Of a stretch of 64,000 nucleotides of DNA, positions 42,723 to 52,424 are shown piece by piece. The number at the start of each line of letters is the position of its first letter. Within the stretch, counting starts at the first letter, position 1. Source of the DNA: Cypionkella psychrotolerans (GTDB lineage: Bacteria > Pseudomonadota > Alphaproteobacteria > Rhodobacterales > Rhodobacteraceae); NCBI RefSeq assembly GCF_001294535.1, contig NZ_LGIC01000033.1, forward strand, positions 1 through 64,000, given 5' to 3'. The notes beneath the pieces are model-generated. The model was not told where the DNA came from. It ran no database searches and saw only the letters and a program-made list of their open reading frames with translations. Made by a program: the position numbers and the translations under genes.

Positions 42723-44588
42723 TTACAGGATCAGATCAATCGCCGTCAGCACCGGCTTGTTCAGCAGCACAATCTGCCAATCCGCCACACCACTGCCAAC
42801 GTTGTCACCCGAGATCGCACGGATGCCAATGTCATAGCGCACCTGCCGCGCCCCACTGAACGCCGCCGCCCCCCAAGCCCGCCTCAGCCGCCGAACGGAA
42901 CACAAAGAAATCCGCCCCCGCGCCAGCATCAGTGTCGTTCGCCCCGCCGTTGCCAATCAATCCATTGCCAACAGCAGAGCCAGTCAGGTTGAGTTTCTGA
43001 TCCCCGTCCAACTTGGCCTTTTCGACATTGGCGAAGCTGGTCAGGTCGATTCCAGTGGTTGAAGCGATAATCTCGTCCACTCCCTCGTTGACCAGCTCGA
43101 AAATCCGGTCCAACGCCGTTTCGATCGGATAAGTGTCGTCACCCGCGCCGCCCACAAGGCTGTCGTTTCCGGTGCCACCGTCCATAGTGTCGCTACCGAC
43201 GTCTCCGAAAAGAACGTCGCCATCATTTTCACCGCTCAACACGTCAGCGCCCGCACCGCCATAAATCAAGTCGCTGCCGTTTCCTCCATAGACCTGATCA
43301 TTTCCATCGCTGCCAAAGAGTCCGTCGTTTCCGGTGCGGCCATAAAGGATGTCATTGCCAGCATTCCGGGCAATGGTGTCGTTGGCGGCGCAGCCAAACA
43401 GCGTGTCGTTGCCAGCCTTACCTTCCAAATGCATGGCTAAAACACGCGGATCATAAATTCGCGCATGTGCCTCGTCATCCTGCCAGCTCACGGTAAAGCG
43501 TCCATCGGACAAAACTTGCAACGCTAGCCCGCTGATATAGCCATTGGCTCCGGCCGAAGCGACGTGGAACTCGGTGCCGGACATAGTGCCATCAGCATTA
43601 AAAACCTGACCTTCGATAGAGAAGTCGGACGCTATTGAATACCAGACTGCCACAAACCGCCCGTCGGGAAGCGCCTTGATCTCAACGTCAGTCTGATTGT
43701 CTGATGTCGTCGCGCTTATTTGAAACTGTGGGCCGATTGCTTCGCCGTTGCCATCCAGCAGTTGGGCATGCAGGGAGCCAACTGAAGATCGCCCCCGCTG
43801 GTGGATTGTTCCTGCCATGCAACGACGAGGTCTCCGTTTACCAGTGCGGCGATCTGCACATACGCCCCCCCCTCCAGCGGTAGAAGTGGTGAAATGCTGG
43901 GTCAGGCCCGACAGTGTCCCGTCAGCATTGATGATCTGAACTGAAAATCCTGCGGGGTCGCTATCCCAGCTCAATGCGAGACCTCCATCCGGCAGCATAG
44001 CAACAGAGTGACGGCGACCAAAACCACGGGGCGACGTCGCAAAGGTGAGGACCGCAGAGTCCGCGACGCCGGCATCGGTAAATATCTGGCCGTTTAGACT
44101 GCCAATATGTCCCTGATCGGCAGAGCCGTCATCTGACCAAATTGTCATGAAGCGTCCGTCGGGAAGCATTGTCGTGTTTTCCGAACCCAGATGGTGTGTC
44201 GGCGATGAAGCGACAACGGTTTTTGTGCCCACTGGCGTTCCGTCCAGAGCAAAAACTTGGTGCTTGAAGGCAAGGCTCGCCCTATCCGGACCGACAAAAG
44301 TTTCATCCCGCCAAGAGACGACAAACCGCCCATTTTCTAGTGTCGTAACTGTGGCCAGGGTGATGCTTTCTGTTCCTATTGGCTCGACAGAAGTGGGGCC
44401 GTTGCAAAGGTGCCGTCTGGATTGAGTATGCATGTCCAGACCTTTTGCGGCGACGCATCGCTCGACTGAAACCAAACGCCGGCAAAGCGGCCATCGCTGA
44501 GTTCGGACACGATTGGCGCAAACAACGCTGCCGCCGATGGCCAGCCAGCAACCAAGTTTTCTGGGCCGACTGGAATTGGGTTGGGCAT
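42723..44588 (-). pseudogene. RTX-type calcium-binding protein broken by several frameshifts
   Basis: The natural protein appears to begin MPNPIPVGPENLVAGW at 44588 and end at 42723 with VADWQIVLLNKPVLTAIDLIL. It consists of N-terminal repeats of the form LPDGRFVAVW...GQVFNADGT, a block of RTX nonapeptides (GGxGxDxL, 43150-43420) and a typical secretion-type C-terminus. No frame is continuous. Shifts are needed near 44400, at a run of eight G (43865-43872), near 43790 where the frame returns, and at a six-G run near 42873. The eight-G region in the alternative frame reads AYVQIAALVNGDLVVAWQEQ, clearly the lost repeat. It is either decayed or phase-variable; two of the shifts are at homopolymers. 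Confidence 0.75.
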
Positions 44589-44798
44589 TTCGGGCCTCGT
44601 TAATCCACGCAAATTGCGAAGAAGTGGTTGCGTGCCCGCATCCGCACGGCAGGTTTGTCAGGTCAAATATCAACGTTCGTTGAAATGCAGGTGGTGACTG
44701 AACCGCATACTAGCCATATCTCTGCGGCATCCCCTACGGACAACTCAAGGGCGCACCCGTCGCACGGTCCAGATGCCAGCCCGTGCCACGCAAGGGAT

Positions 44799-46799
44799 TT
44801 ACCCAAACCCCGCCAGCAAGTCCGTCAGTCCGATCACGTTGCGGGAATAGAACGCCAGATCGACCGTGGCATCACCGTTGAAATCGAACTCGTACAGCAA
44901 CACTGCCATCGAATTGTAGATGCCAATGCTCGCGCCGATCAGCGGCAGGCCGGGGCCAACCGTTGCCGACGCATCATTTAGGTCCAACACATCGCCCAGC
45001 TCGAAATCATCGAGATAATCGACGCCGCCGCTGCCGATCAGATCGAACACAAAGCGGTCAATGCCCGCGCCGCCATGCAACTCGTCCGTGTCCGCGCCAC
45101 CACTCAACGTGTCATTGCCAGCCCCGCCATCCAGCGTATCATTGCCCGCCGCACCGCTGAGATATTCAGCATTGCCCACACCAGTCAGATGATTCGCCCC
45201 GGCGTTGCCCTCCAACCTCTGAACCGCACCGCCGCCGGTCAGATCCAGCAGCGCCGTGCCCAGCAACCGCAGCACTTCGATATTCTGGCCATAATCCGCA
45301 GCCGAACTGGCATCCAGTGAAGCGCTCTCGGTCTCGACCACATCAAAGCCCTGATCTGCCGCCTCATGCACATGATCCAGCGCCGGGTCATACAGAAAGT
45401 AGCGATCATCGCCGCTGCCGCCATAGAGCTCCACCCGATTGAACGCGGTCAGCGCCAAAAGCACGTCATTGCCCGCGCCGCCATACAGACTTTCGCCGTC
45501 CATCCCGCCCGAGGTCAGCGTGTTGCGCCCCGCATTGCCGATCATCAGGATGACCTGACCACCGCCCGACAGATCGAGGTTTTGCGCGCCCTGCAGTTGC
45601 AAAACCTCCACCTGCGCCAAATCACCGCCACTCAGCGCGATCACCGAGGAGCGCACGATGTCGTAGCCCTCGCCCCCCAGCTCAACCACCTGATCCGCCG
45701 CGCGATCCATGACATACACATCATCGCCCAAGCCGCCGCGCATCACATCAATGCCGCCATCGCCCAGCAACAGATCATTGCCGCTGCCCCCCTCCAGCGT
45801 ATCGTCTTCCGAGCCGCCATGCAGAGTATCGTCGCCATCGCCGCCCGACAGCACATCACTGTCGCGGCCACCGAACAGCTGATCATGGCCCGCATCACCA
45901 CTCAGCCAATCCAAGCCATTCAGCCCGATCAGAGAATCATGTCCCGCGCCACCAAACAGGCTGTCATCGCCGACATTGCCGTTTTGGGTATCGTCACCGT
46001 CGCCGCCATAGAGACAATCCGCATCATAGCCGGAATCGAGATAGTCGTTGCCCGCCTCACCCCACAATGTATCGGCGTCGGTGCCACCAAACAGCCGATC
46101 ATCGCCGCCGGGGCCTGCCAACAGCCCGCTGTCGCCCCACAGTTGATCCGCGCCGCCGCCGCCATAAAGTGAGTCCTTGCCCAAGCCCCCCAGCAGACGA
46201 TTGCCGCCCAGATTGCCATAAATCTTATTGGCCAGATCCGAGCCGTCGACATTAAAGTCCCGGCCTCCCTGCAAGGTCAGATTTTCGATATTCACCATCA
46301 AGGCCATGTCGACGCCGCTGCGTCCCAAAGCCGCCGCGCGCAGCAAATAGCTAGGCGTGACAATCACTTGATCACTGCCGCCATTCGCCACCTCGATCAA
46401 GGTGACATCGGTATGGTTCAATTCGTAGCTGTCATTGCCAAAGCCACCCGACAGGGTTTCGGCAAGGCTATAGGCCGCCTCTTGCGCTGCGGTCAGCCCG
46501 GCAAACCGCTTGGCCGAGATCAGCATATCCTGACCATTGCCGCCCAACAGCACCGTGCGCAGGGTCAAACTCTCGTCCGGCAGCCGCCCGGCAGTGGCAA
46601 AGGTGGGCCAATTTGCCGGGCCTTGCCAGCCCGTCAACGTATCGTCGCCGGAATATCCCGTCAGGGTGGTGAAGTAGCTGCGCACCGCGCCAGTGGCGAC
46701 TTTCTCGCCCGCCGTGAACACCTGCTGCACGTTCAGCACATCATCGCCAGTCGTTCCCGTCGCGGAACGGGTAAGGTTAGGTTCGGCCAAATCAGCCAC
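44799..46799 (-). CDS. RTX calcium-binding protein with haemolysin-type repeats
   Basis: A 666-residue acidic protein dominated by glycine/aspartate nonapeptides (GGxGxDxLx), arranged in blocks at ~60-90, 190-380, 470-500 and 560-590, each of which folds as a calcium-bound parallel beta-roll outside the cell. There is no Sec signal peptide. The C-terminus (FDFNGDATVDLAFYSRNVIGLTDLLAGFG) resembles the uncleaved signal of type I secretion substrates and the serralysin C-domain. No catalytic domain is recognisable, so an adhesin, S-layer-like or matrix protein is the likeliest role. No type I secretion genes are within the window. The neighbouring broken RTX gene lies behind it on the same strand. 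Confidence 0.88.
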   Translation of the reverse strand: MADLAEPNLTRSATGTTGDDVLNVQQVFTAGEKVATGAVRSYFTTLTGYSGDDTLTGWQGPANWPTFATAGRLPDESLTLRTVLLGGNGQDMLISAKRFAGLTAAQEAAYSLAETLSGGFGNDSYELNHTDVTLIEVANGGSDQVIVTPSYLLRAAALGRSGVDMALMVNIENLTLQGGRDFNVDGSDLANKIYGNLGGNRLLGGLGKDSLYGGGGADQLWGDSGLLAGPGGDDRLFGGTDADTLWGEAGNDYLDSGYDADCLYGGDGDDTQNGNVGDDSLFGGAGHDSLIGLNGLDWLSGDAGHDQLFGGRDSDVLSGGDGDDTLHGGSEDDTLEGGSGNDLLLGDGGIDVMRGGLGDDVYVMDRAADQVVELGGEGYDIVRSSVIALSGGDLAQVEVLQLQGAQNLDLSGGGQVILMIGNAGRNTLTSGGMDGESLYGGAGNDVLLALTAFNRVELYGGSGDDRYFLYDPALDHVHEAADQGFDVVETESASLDASSAADYGQNIEVLRLLGTALLDLTGGGAVQRLEGNAGANHLTGVGNAEYLSGAAGNDTLDGGAGNDTLSGGADTDELHGGAGIDRFVFDLIGSGGVDYLDDFELGDVLDLNDASATVGPGLPLIGASIGIYNSMAVLLYEFDFNGDATVDLAFYSRNVIGLTDLLAGFG

Positions 46800-46949
46800 C
46801 TTTGGTTAATTGCAACCCAAACGAGCAACAATATCAGCGATACGCAGGCAAGACCCTACAACAGAACAGAGATGACTATGCCAGAGAACTGTTTTCAGTG
46901 CAATTTGCATCGAATCGTCGGCATTTCGCGCTGCAACCACAGGCTGCAG

Positions 46950-46994
46950 CGGAATTCGCGCGAATTCCGTGGACGAATTCCGCTACGGAATTCG
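46950..46994. repeat. Palindrome array containing four GAATTC sites
   Basis: Four copies of the 9-mer cgaattccg or its complement occur in the order complement-direct-direct-complement. They form a 20-bp perfect palindrome (46950-46969) and a hairpin with 9-bp arms and a cta loop (46974-46994). The array abuts the purD stop codon (46996), so it could end purD transcription, though no T-run is present. Confidence 0.8.
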
Positions 46995-46995
46995 C

Positions 46996-48258
46996 CTACA
47001 GCGCCCGCCAACCGATGTCAGAGCGGCAGAACCCCTCCGGCCAGCGCAGCAGGTCAATCATTGCATAGGCCCGGTTGCGCGCATCAGCCAAACTATCGCC
47101 TCGTGCAGTGATGTTCAGCACCCGACCGCCGTTGGCAACAACCTGACCGTCCTTCATCGCCGTGCCCGCGTGAAACGCCATGTGACGGCTGTCCTCGGGC
47201 ATCCGCTCCAGCCCTTCGATCGCCGAACCCTTCCGGTACGCCCCCGGATAACCCTTCGCCGCCATCACCACGGTAATCGCATGATCATCCGCCCAATTCA
47301 CCTGCGCGTGGTCCAGCCGCCCCTCGGCACAGGCCAACAACAAATCCAACGCCTGCGCACCCAAGCGCATCATCAGCACCTGCGTCTCCGGGTCGCCAAA
47401 CCGCGCGTTATACTCCACCAGCCGCCCCTGACCGTCCTTGATCATCAGGCCCGCATAAAGCACGCCCTGATAGGGCGTGCCGCGCCGCGCCATCTCTGCA
47501 ATCGTCGGCAAAACGATCTCATTCATCGCGCGCTGTGCCACCGCATCGGTCAGCACCGGAGCAGGCGAATACGCCCCCATCCCGCCGGTATTCGGCCCGG
47601 TATCGCCGTCGCCCACCCGCTTGTGATCCTGCGCCGTGCCAATCGGCAAAGCATGGACGCCATCGGTCAACACGAAGAACGACGCCTCCTCGCCGGTCAT
47701 GAATTCTTCAATGACCACTTCCGCGCCAGCAGCCCCGAACCCGCCGCCGAACATATCGTCAATCGCAGCGAGGGCCTCGCCTTCGGTCATCGCCACAATC
47801 ACGCCCTTGCCCGCCGCCAAGCCATCGGCCTTGACGACAATCGGAGCGCCCTGCGCCCGGATATACGCCTTCGCCGCCTCGGCCTGATCAAACCGCGCAT
47901 AGGCTGCCGTAGGCGCGCCACATGCGTCACAAATCTCCTTGGTAAACCCCTTCGAGGCCTCCAGCTTCGCCGCTTCCGCACTCGGCCCGAATGTCAGAAA
48001 CCCCGCCGCCCGCGTCGCATCCGCCACCCCAGCCGCCAGCGGAGCCTCCGGCCCGACAATCACAAAATCAATCGCATTTTCGGCGCAGAACGCCACCACT
48101 TCGGCGCCATCAAGAATGTCAAAATCCGCACATTCCGCCAGCATCGCAATTCCGGCATTGCCCGGTGCCACAATCAGCCGATCCGTCTTCGGGTTCTGCT
48201 TCACCGCCCAAGCCAAAGCATGTTCGCGCCCGCCTGACCCCAGAATAAGGATGTTCAT
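46996..48258 (-). CDS. purD: Phosphoribosylamine-glycine ligase
   Basis: A 420-residue ATP-grasp enzyme that makes glycinamide ribonucleotide. Landmarks are [17 protein letters not shown] (N-domain), [15 protein letters not shown] (~67), [18 protein letters not shown] (ATP-binding lysine, ~139), [25 protein letters not shown] (~212) and [14 protein letters not shown] (~282). The length is standard. It is monocistronic here, unlike in operonic pur genes, and is followed immediately by the palindrome array. Confidence 0.96.
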   Translation of the reverse strand: MNILILGSGGREHALAWAVKQNPKTDRLIVAPGNAGIAMLAECADFDILDGAEVVAFCAENAIDFVIVGPEAPLAAGVADATRAAGFLTFGPSAEAAKLEASKGFTKEICDACGAPTAAYARFDQAEAAKAYIRAQGAPIVVKADGLAAGKGVIVAMTEGEALAAIDDMFGGGFGAAGAEVVIEEFMTGEEASFFVLTDGVHALPIGTAQDHKRVGDGDTGPNTGGMGAYSPAPVLTDAVAQRAMNEIVLPTIAEMARRGTPYQGVLYAGLMIKDGQGRLVEYNARFGDPETQVLMMRLGAQALDLLLACAEGRLDHAQVNWADDHAITVVMAAKGYPGAYRKGSAIEGLERMPEDSRHMAFHAGTAMKDGQVVANGGRVLNITARGDSLADARNRAYAMIDLLRWPEGFCRSDIGWRAL

Positions 48259-48342
48259 AAGCTGCCTCCGCTTGGCTTGTGGATGCAGGCTTCATAAGGT
48301 GGTGCTTGCGGTTGAACAAGTGCGGCGATGTGCGAGGTGGCA

Positions 48343-48924
48343 ATGCAGGACGATAAACGATGGCAAGAAATCCTCGCCGCGCCGAGTTCCCTTGTAACGG
48401 GCGACCTAACCCTTGAGTGGGCGATATCCGAGAGCCTTCGCAAGACTTTCGGCCTTAGCAAAGAAAGTTGCGCCATTGCGATGCAAGAATACCGTAAGTT
48501 TCGGTATCTGTGCGATATTGCAGACGGCCCACTATTGCCTTCTCCGCTCATCACGTTCGTTCAAGCGCGGGACACCCCAAACTCAAGCGCGTTCACTGAG
48601 ATCAAACGATGGTCAGTTCGCGCAGCTATGCCCCATAAGGGTTCATTGTTTTTTGTCCATAACCCAGCCTATCAGCGCGCGGTTGATTTGTATCAGCAAG
48701 AGTTCGCCGGTATTCCAGCGCGAAATATTTGGCCAACACGTTTGCAGGCACGCCGCAGGAACCAAGCATTTGTGGCACTCGGAATGGGGGTCGCAGTGGC
48801 TACAATGGGTGATTGGGCGCAATCCGGTGTCGCAATCAGGTTCGGCATTGCGTTGGCTTTTCTCGCAATTGGCTCCATTATTTTCATAGGCCGTCACTGG
48901 GGCGATCCGCAAGGTGATGCCTAA
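48343..48924 (+). CDS. Unknown protein with two C-terminal membrane helices
   Basis: A 193-residue protein that I cannot assign. The first ~140 residues are soluble and charged (DDKRWQEILAAPSSLV, KESCAIAMQEYRKFRYLCD). Then come ARRRNQAFVALGMGVAVATM and VAIRFGIALAFLAIGSIIFIG, a likely helix hairpin with basic residues before it, so the bulk lies in the cytosol. The base composition is lower in GC and the codon use less biased than in neighbouring purD and xseA, which suggests recent arrival. No paired gene is visible; a lone restriction or defence remnant cannot be excluded. Confidence 0.6.
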   Translation: MQDDKRWQEILAAPSSLVTGDLTLEWAISESLRKTFGLSKESCAIAMQEYRKFRYLCDIADGPLLPSPLITFVQARDTPNSSAFTEIKRWSVRAAMPHKGSLFFVHNPAYQRAVDLYQQEFAGIPARNIWPTRLQARRRNQAFVALGMGVAVATMGDWAQSGVAIRFGIALAFLAIGSIIFIGRHWGDPQGDA

Positions 48925-48977
48925 ACGGCAATCCGCGACGGCTTTTCTATCGTAAGGTTTCATGCGAAACTTCGCCC

Positions 48978-50537
48978 ATGACCGATCTATTCGAAGACAC
49001 CCCCGCACCGTCCAACTCCCCTGAATTCACCGTCTCGGAACTCTCCGGCGCGGTGAAAAAGGTGATCGAGGGTGAATTTGGCCTAGTCCGCGTGCGCGGC
49101 GAGGTGGGCCGCGTCAGCCGCCCCGCCTCGGGCCATCTCTATTTCGCCCTGAAAGATGATCGCGCCAGCCTCGACGCCGTGTCGTGGAAGGGCCAGGTCG
49201 CCAAGATGCAGGTCCGCCCTGAAGAAGGCATGGAGGTGATCGCCACCGGGCGGATGACCACCTTCCCCGGCCAGTCAAAATACCAACTGATCGTCGATGA
49301 TGTCGCCCCGGCAGGTGCTGGCGCTTTGATGGCGATGCTGGAAAAACGCAAGGCCGCCCTCAGCGCTGAAGGCCTGTTCGACCCCGCCCGCAAAAAGCCG
49401 ATCCCCTACCTGCCGGAAGTGATCGGCGTTATCACCTCGCCAAGCGGCGCGGTGATCCGCGACATCCTGCACCGCCTGCGTGATCGTTTTCCCCGTCATG
49501 TGCTGATCTGGCCCGTCGCTGTGCAAGGCCAGAACTGTGCCACCGAAGTCGCAGCCGCCATCAAAGGCTTCAGCGCCATCGCGCCCGGCGGCCCGATCCC
49601 GCGCCCCGACCTGATCATCGTCGCGCGTGGCGGCGGCAGCCTCGAAGACCTCTGGGGTTTCAACGAGGAAATCGTCGTCCGGGCAGCGGCAGCGTCAGAA
49701 ATCCCCCTGATCTCGGCCGTCGGCCATGAAACCGACACCACCCTGATCGACTACGCGTCAGACCTGCGCGCACCCACCCCCACCGCCGCCGCCGAACTGG
49801 CGGTGCCCGTGCGCCTAGACCTGATCGCCAGCCTCGATGCCCTCACCGCCCGCCAATCTCGCGGCGTCGCCCAAACCCTGCAACGCCGCGACCAACGCCT
49901 GCGCGACCTAACCCGCGCGCTGCCACGCTTGGAGAGCCTGCTCGCCACCCCCCGCCAACGCCTTGATACGGCTGGACAACGCCTCGGTGGCGCGCTGGGC
50001 ATCGCCGCCGCCAAGAAACGCGGCACCTATGCCACCATTGCCTCACGCCTACGCCCCGAAGCCCTGCTGGCCCTGATCGCCCGCCGCGCCGAGGCACTCA
50101 GCAACGCGGATCTGCGCCTGAACGACCGCACCGCTCGGGCACAAGAACGCAAACACGCCAGCTTCGACAAATGGGCCTCGCGCCTCGCCCCCGCGCTCAC
50201 CCGTCTGATCAGCGACGCCACCCGCAAAACCGCCGAAGGCCGCGCCAAACTGGCAGCCCTCGACACCCGCCTGCAAGTCGCCCCGACCCAACGCCTCGTC
50301 CGCCTGTCGCAACGCCTCGACGCGCTAGACCGCACCCGCACCACGTTGGGTTATGCTGAAACCCTCAAACGCGGCTACGCCGTGGTGCGCGGCGACGGCC
50401 ATGTCGTCACCAGCAAAACCGTTGCTGAAAAAGCCCTAGCCCTAGAGATCGAATTCGCCGACGGCCGAGTCACCTTAGGCCCGCGCGCGGCGAAAAAATC
50501 CAAACCGGGTGGCCCAGAGCAAGGCAGTTTGTTTTAA
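48978..50537 (+). CDS. xseA: Exodeoxyribonuclease VII large subunit
   Basis: A 519-residue nuclease subunit that, with XseB, degrades single-stranded DNA. The N-terminal OB fold (FTVSELSGAVKKVIEGEFGLVRVRGEVGRVSRPASGHLYF, residues ~15-55) is followed by the catalytic domain (EVIGVITSPSGAVIRDILHRLRDRFPRHVLIWPV, IIVARGGGSLEDLWGFNEE, SAVGHETDTTLIDYASDLRAPTPTAAAE) and a long coiled coil (from ~290), and it closes with the usual GYAVVRGDGHVVTS segment. xseB is not adjacent. Confidence 0.96.
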   Translation: MTDLFEDTPAPSNSPEFTVSELSGAVKKVIEGEFGLVRVRGEVGRVSRPASGHLYFALKDDRASLDAVSWKGQVAKMQVRPEEGMEVIATGRMTTFPGQSKYQLIVDDVAPAGAGALMAMLEKRKAALSAEGLFDPARKKPIPYLPEVIGVITSPSGAVIRDILHRLRDRFPRHVLIWPVAVQGQNCATEVAAAIKGFSAIAPGGPIPRPDLIIVARGGGSLEDLWGFNEEIVVRAAAASEIPLISAVGHETDTTLIDYASDLRAPTPTAAAELAVPVRLDLIASLDALTARQSRGVAQTLQRRDQRLRDLTRALPRLESLLATPRQRLDTAGQRLGGALGIAAAKKRGTYATIASRLRPEALLALIARRAEALSNADLRLNDRTARAQERKHASFDKWASRLAPALTRLISDATRKTAEGRAKLAALDTRLQVAPTQRLVRLSQRLDALDRTRTTLGYAETLKRGYAVVRGDGHVVTSKTVAEKALALEIEFADGRVTLGPRAAKKSKPGGPEQGSLF

Positions 50538-50554
50538 GCATCGGCTCACCAGCC

Positions 50555-50574
50555 GAATTTCAAGCGTGAAATTC
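50555..50574 (+). terminator. Hairpin behind xseA
   Basis: gaatttca (50555-50562) pairs with tgaaattc (50567-50574) around agcg, 17 bp after the stop. It has no T-run. The rest of 50538-50802 is rich in further stems but has no ORF. Confidence 0.45.
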
Positions 50575-50642
50575 TAGCGCGGAGCCGTAGGGGCCCAAGT
50601 CTGAAATCAGAGGTATGGCTACGAGGTAGGACCCTCCGGGGG

Positions 50643-50693
50643 GAGTATTTCAAAAAGAGCAACTGCTTCAGGTTTGCTCTTTTTGAAATACTC
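50643..50693. repeat. Perfect 20-bp hairpin in the xseA downstream gap
   Basis: Arms 50643-50662 (gagtatttcaaaaagagcaa) and 50674-50693 are exact reverse complements with an 11-nt loop. The arm sequence recurs in part at 61016 (gagtatttctcaaagagcaa). It lies between an xseA terminator-like stem and a convergent gene, so it may stop transcription from both sides. Confidence 0.85.
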
Positions 50694-50802
50694 GCGCCGC
50701 AGGCTTCTGCCGCTGCAACTCAAACCCAAGGTAGCCAATCATCCCCCGGCAGCGCCGCAGAGCGGGGCCTCGATGGCCCCCGAGGCGGCCTCACTGCTCA
50801 GA

Positions 50803-51231
50803 TCAAACCCCGACCTGCGGCCCCATACAACCCATCGGCCCGGCACTTTGCGCCACCTCGGACAGATCAGACCCCACACCATCCCCGATGAACTCGGCCT
50901 TCATCCCGGCGCTGCCCATGAAGAACAGCCAGCATTGCGGATCATTCGGATCTTCATAGACAAAGCAAATCTGCGGGCCCTTCTCGTACCAATAGCCCTC
51001 GCGGCATTCATCCTCGGTGAAGGCCCAAACCACCTTACGATCCGGTTTATACTGTTCAGTGCCGTACACCGTGCCGTCCAGCGCATAGGTCAAGGTTTTT
51101 CCCGTCACATAGGCTTCAAACGCCGCTGCGGTCATGGGTGGGTTAGGCGGGACAACCCTGGGTGGGGGGGGCGTTTCGGCCAAAACCGGGGCGGCAAACG
51201 CGAGGAAGGCGAGGGCGAGGCAAGGACGCAT
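50803..51231 (-). CDS. Small secreted protein, function unknown
   Basis: A 142-residue protein with a clear signal peptide (MRPCLALAFLAFAAPVLA). The mature part starts with a proline-rich linker, then AAFEAYVTGKTLTYALDGTVYGTEQYKPDRKVVWAFTEDECREGYWYEKGPQICFVYED. That region looks like a compact beta-barrel, with three or four cysteines (DECREG, QICFVYED, QCWLFF, GCMG) likely in disulfides. The same pattern is common in periplasmic proteins of this order but has no assigned role. It is 66 bp behind the AlkB-like gene on the same strand. Confidence 0.72.
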   Translation of the reverse strand: MRPCLALAFLAFAAPVLAETPPPPRVVPPNPPMTAAAFEAYVTGKTLTYALDGTVYGTEQYKPDRKVVWAFTEDECREGYWYEKGPQICFVYEDPNDPQCWLFFMGSAGMKAEFIGDGVGSDLSEVAQSAGPMGCMGPQVGV

Positions 51232-51297
51232 GGTAATCTCCGTTGCAGTGATCCTGCCCGCAGCCCAGCGAGAAATCCAGTGACAGCTTCGTGTCCG

Positions 51298-52356
51298 CTA
51301 CTGCCAGTGCTTCAGATGCGGACGGATCGCGCGCTTCCAGAGCGGAGGACACAGCGCGATCATACAGGCCAGCGGCAGCGGCCACGGCAAATGCGGCGCG
51401 TCCGCAGCCCTCGGCAGTCGCAAGGCAGGGTAGGGGCGGGCGGGATGCGCATGGTGATCGGAATGGCGCGGCGCGTTCAGCATGAAGGCCGAGGAAAACC
51501 AATGCGGCGCGTTCCAACTGTGCCGGGCTGAGACCGGCTCCAACCGCCCATCCGCCTTGACCGCTCGCGTCAGCCCATAATGCTGCACATAATCCGACAG
51601 CATCAACTGGCTTTGCGCATGTGCCGCCAGCGCCGCCCAAGCCAATGCCCCCCAAACCCCGGCAATCGTGAAACCCAAGGCCAGACACAGCCCCGCCACC
51701 CCAATATAAACCGCATAGGGATGCAGCCCGTTCTTTTGCAGACTGGCCTTGCCGCGCCCGCGCAGGGCATCCTCCGCCGCCCAGCCGTGCCGAAAACTGC
51801 CCCCCCAGGCCCGCACAAGAAACGCATAGTAGCCCTCACCCGATCGTGCGGTGTTCGGGTCTTGCGCTGACGCAGCATGGCGATGATGCACCAAACGGTG
51901 CGCCGAGGTGTGATGGCCGAACAGCAGCCAGCAATACACCAGCGCGCCCAGTCGAAACTGCCCGCGCCCCGGCCGATGGATCAACTCATGTGCCGCCGGG
52001 TTCGCGACTTGGCCCAGCCACAGCCCCGCGCCGACAAACACCGCGACCCGCGCGCCAGCCGAAAGCCCGCTCTGCCCCGCCACCGCCCAGACGGCGGCAG
52101 GCATCAACCCCAGCGCCCCCACAGCTAGCACCACCAACAACGCATCCGCCGCCGGAAACTCCGCCCCCTCCGGCGCGTCGCCCAGAAACCAACCGCTGAT
52201 CTGGTCCAAACACGCGGCAAATCCGGTCATATAGACCAGCCCCGCCACGCACCACCACGCCCCCCACACCACACCTGCGCCCAACAGCACCAAAGGCAGC
52301 AGCGAGGCCAGCGCGAACAGCACCATTGGCAGGGGACGTGAGGTTACGGCTTGCAT
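51298..52356 (-). CDS. AlkB-like alkane/fatty-acid hydroxylase (membrane di-iron)
   Basis: A 352-residue integral membrane hydroxylase. Eight histidines in the AlkB arrangement are visible: HELIHRP (residue ~126), HRLVHHRHAA (~152) and APRHSDHHAHPARPYPAL (~300), with QHYGLTR between. Several transmembrane helices precede the first box. Such enzymes oxidise medium-chain alkanes, fatty acids or related compounds using rubredoxin. No rubredoxin gene is near, so the electron donor is unknown. The ATG at 52356 is chosen over 52401 because the first helix then starts near residue 10. Confidence 0.85.
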   Translation of the reverse strand: MQAVTSRPLPMVLFALASLLPLVLLGAGVVWGAWWCVAGLVYMTGFAACLDQISGWFLGDAPEGAEFPAADALLVVLAVGALGLMPAAVWAVAGQSGLSAGARVAVFVGAGLWLGQVANPAAHELIHRPGRGQFRLGALVYCWLLFGHHTSAHRLVHHRHAASAQDPNTARSGEGYYAFLVRAWGGSFRHGWAAEDALRGRGKASLQKNGLHPYAVYIGVAGLCLALGFTIAGVWGALAWAALAAHAQSQLMLSDYVQHYGLTRAVKADGRLEPVSARHSWNAPHWFSSAFMLNAPRHSDHHAHPARPYPALRLPRAADAPHLPWPLPLACMIALCPPLWKRAIRPHLKHWQ

Positions 52357-52424
52357 AGCCCGCAATCTAACAGGAGAAATCACGGGGGCCAGAGCCAACA
52401 ACGGCCAGAGCCAAGGAGCCGCAG

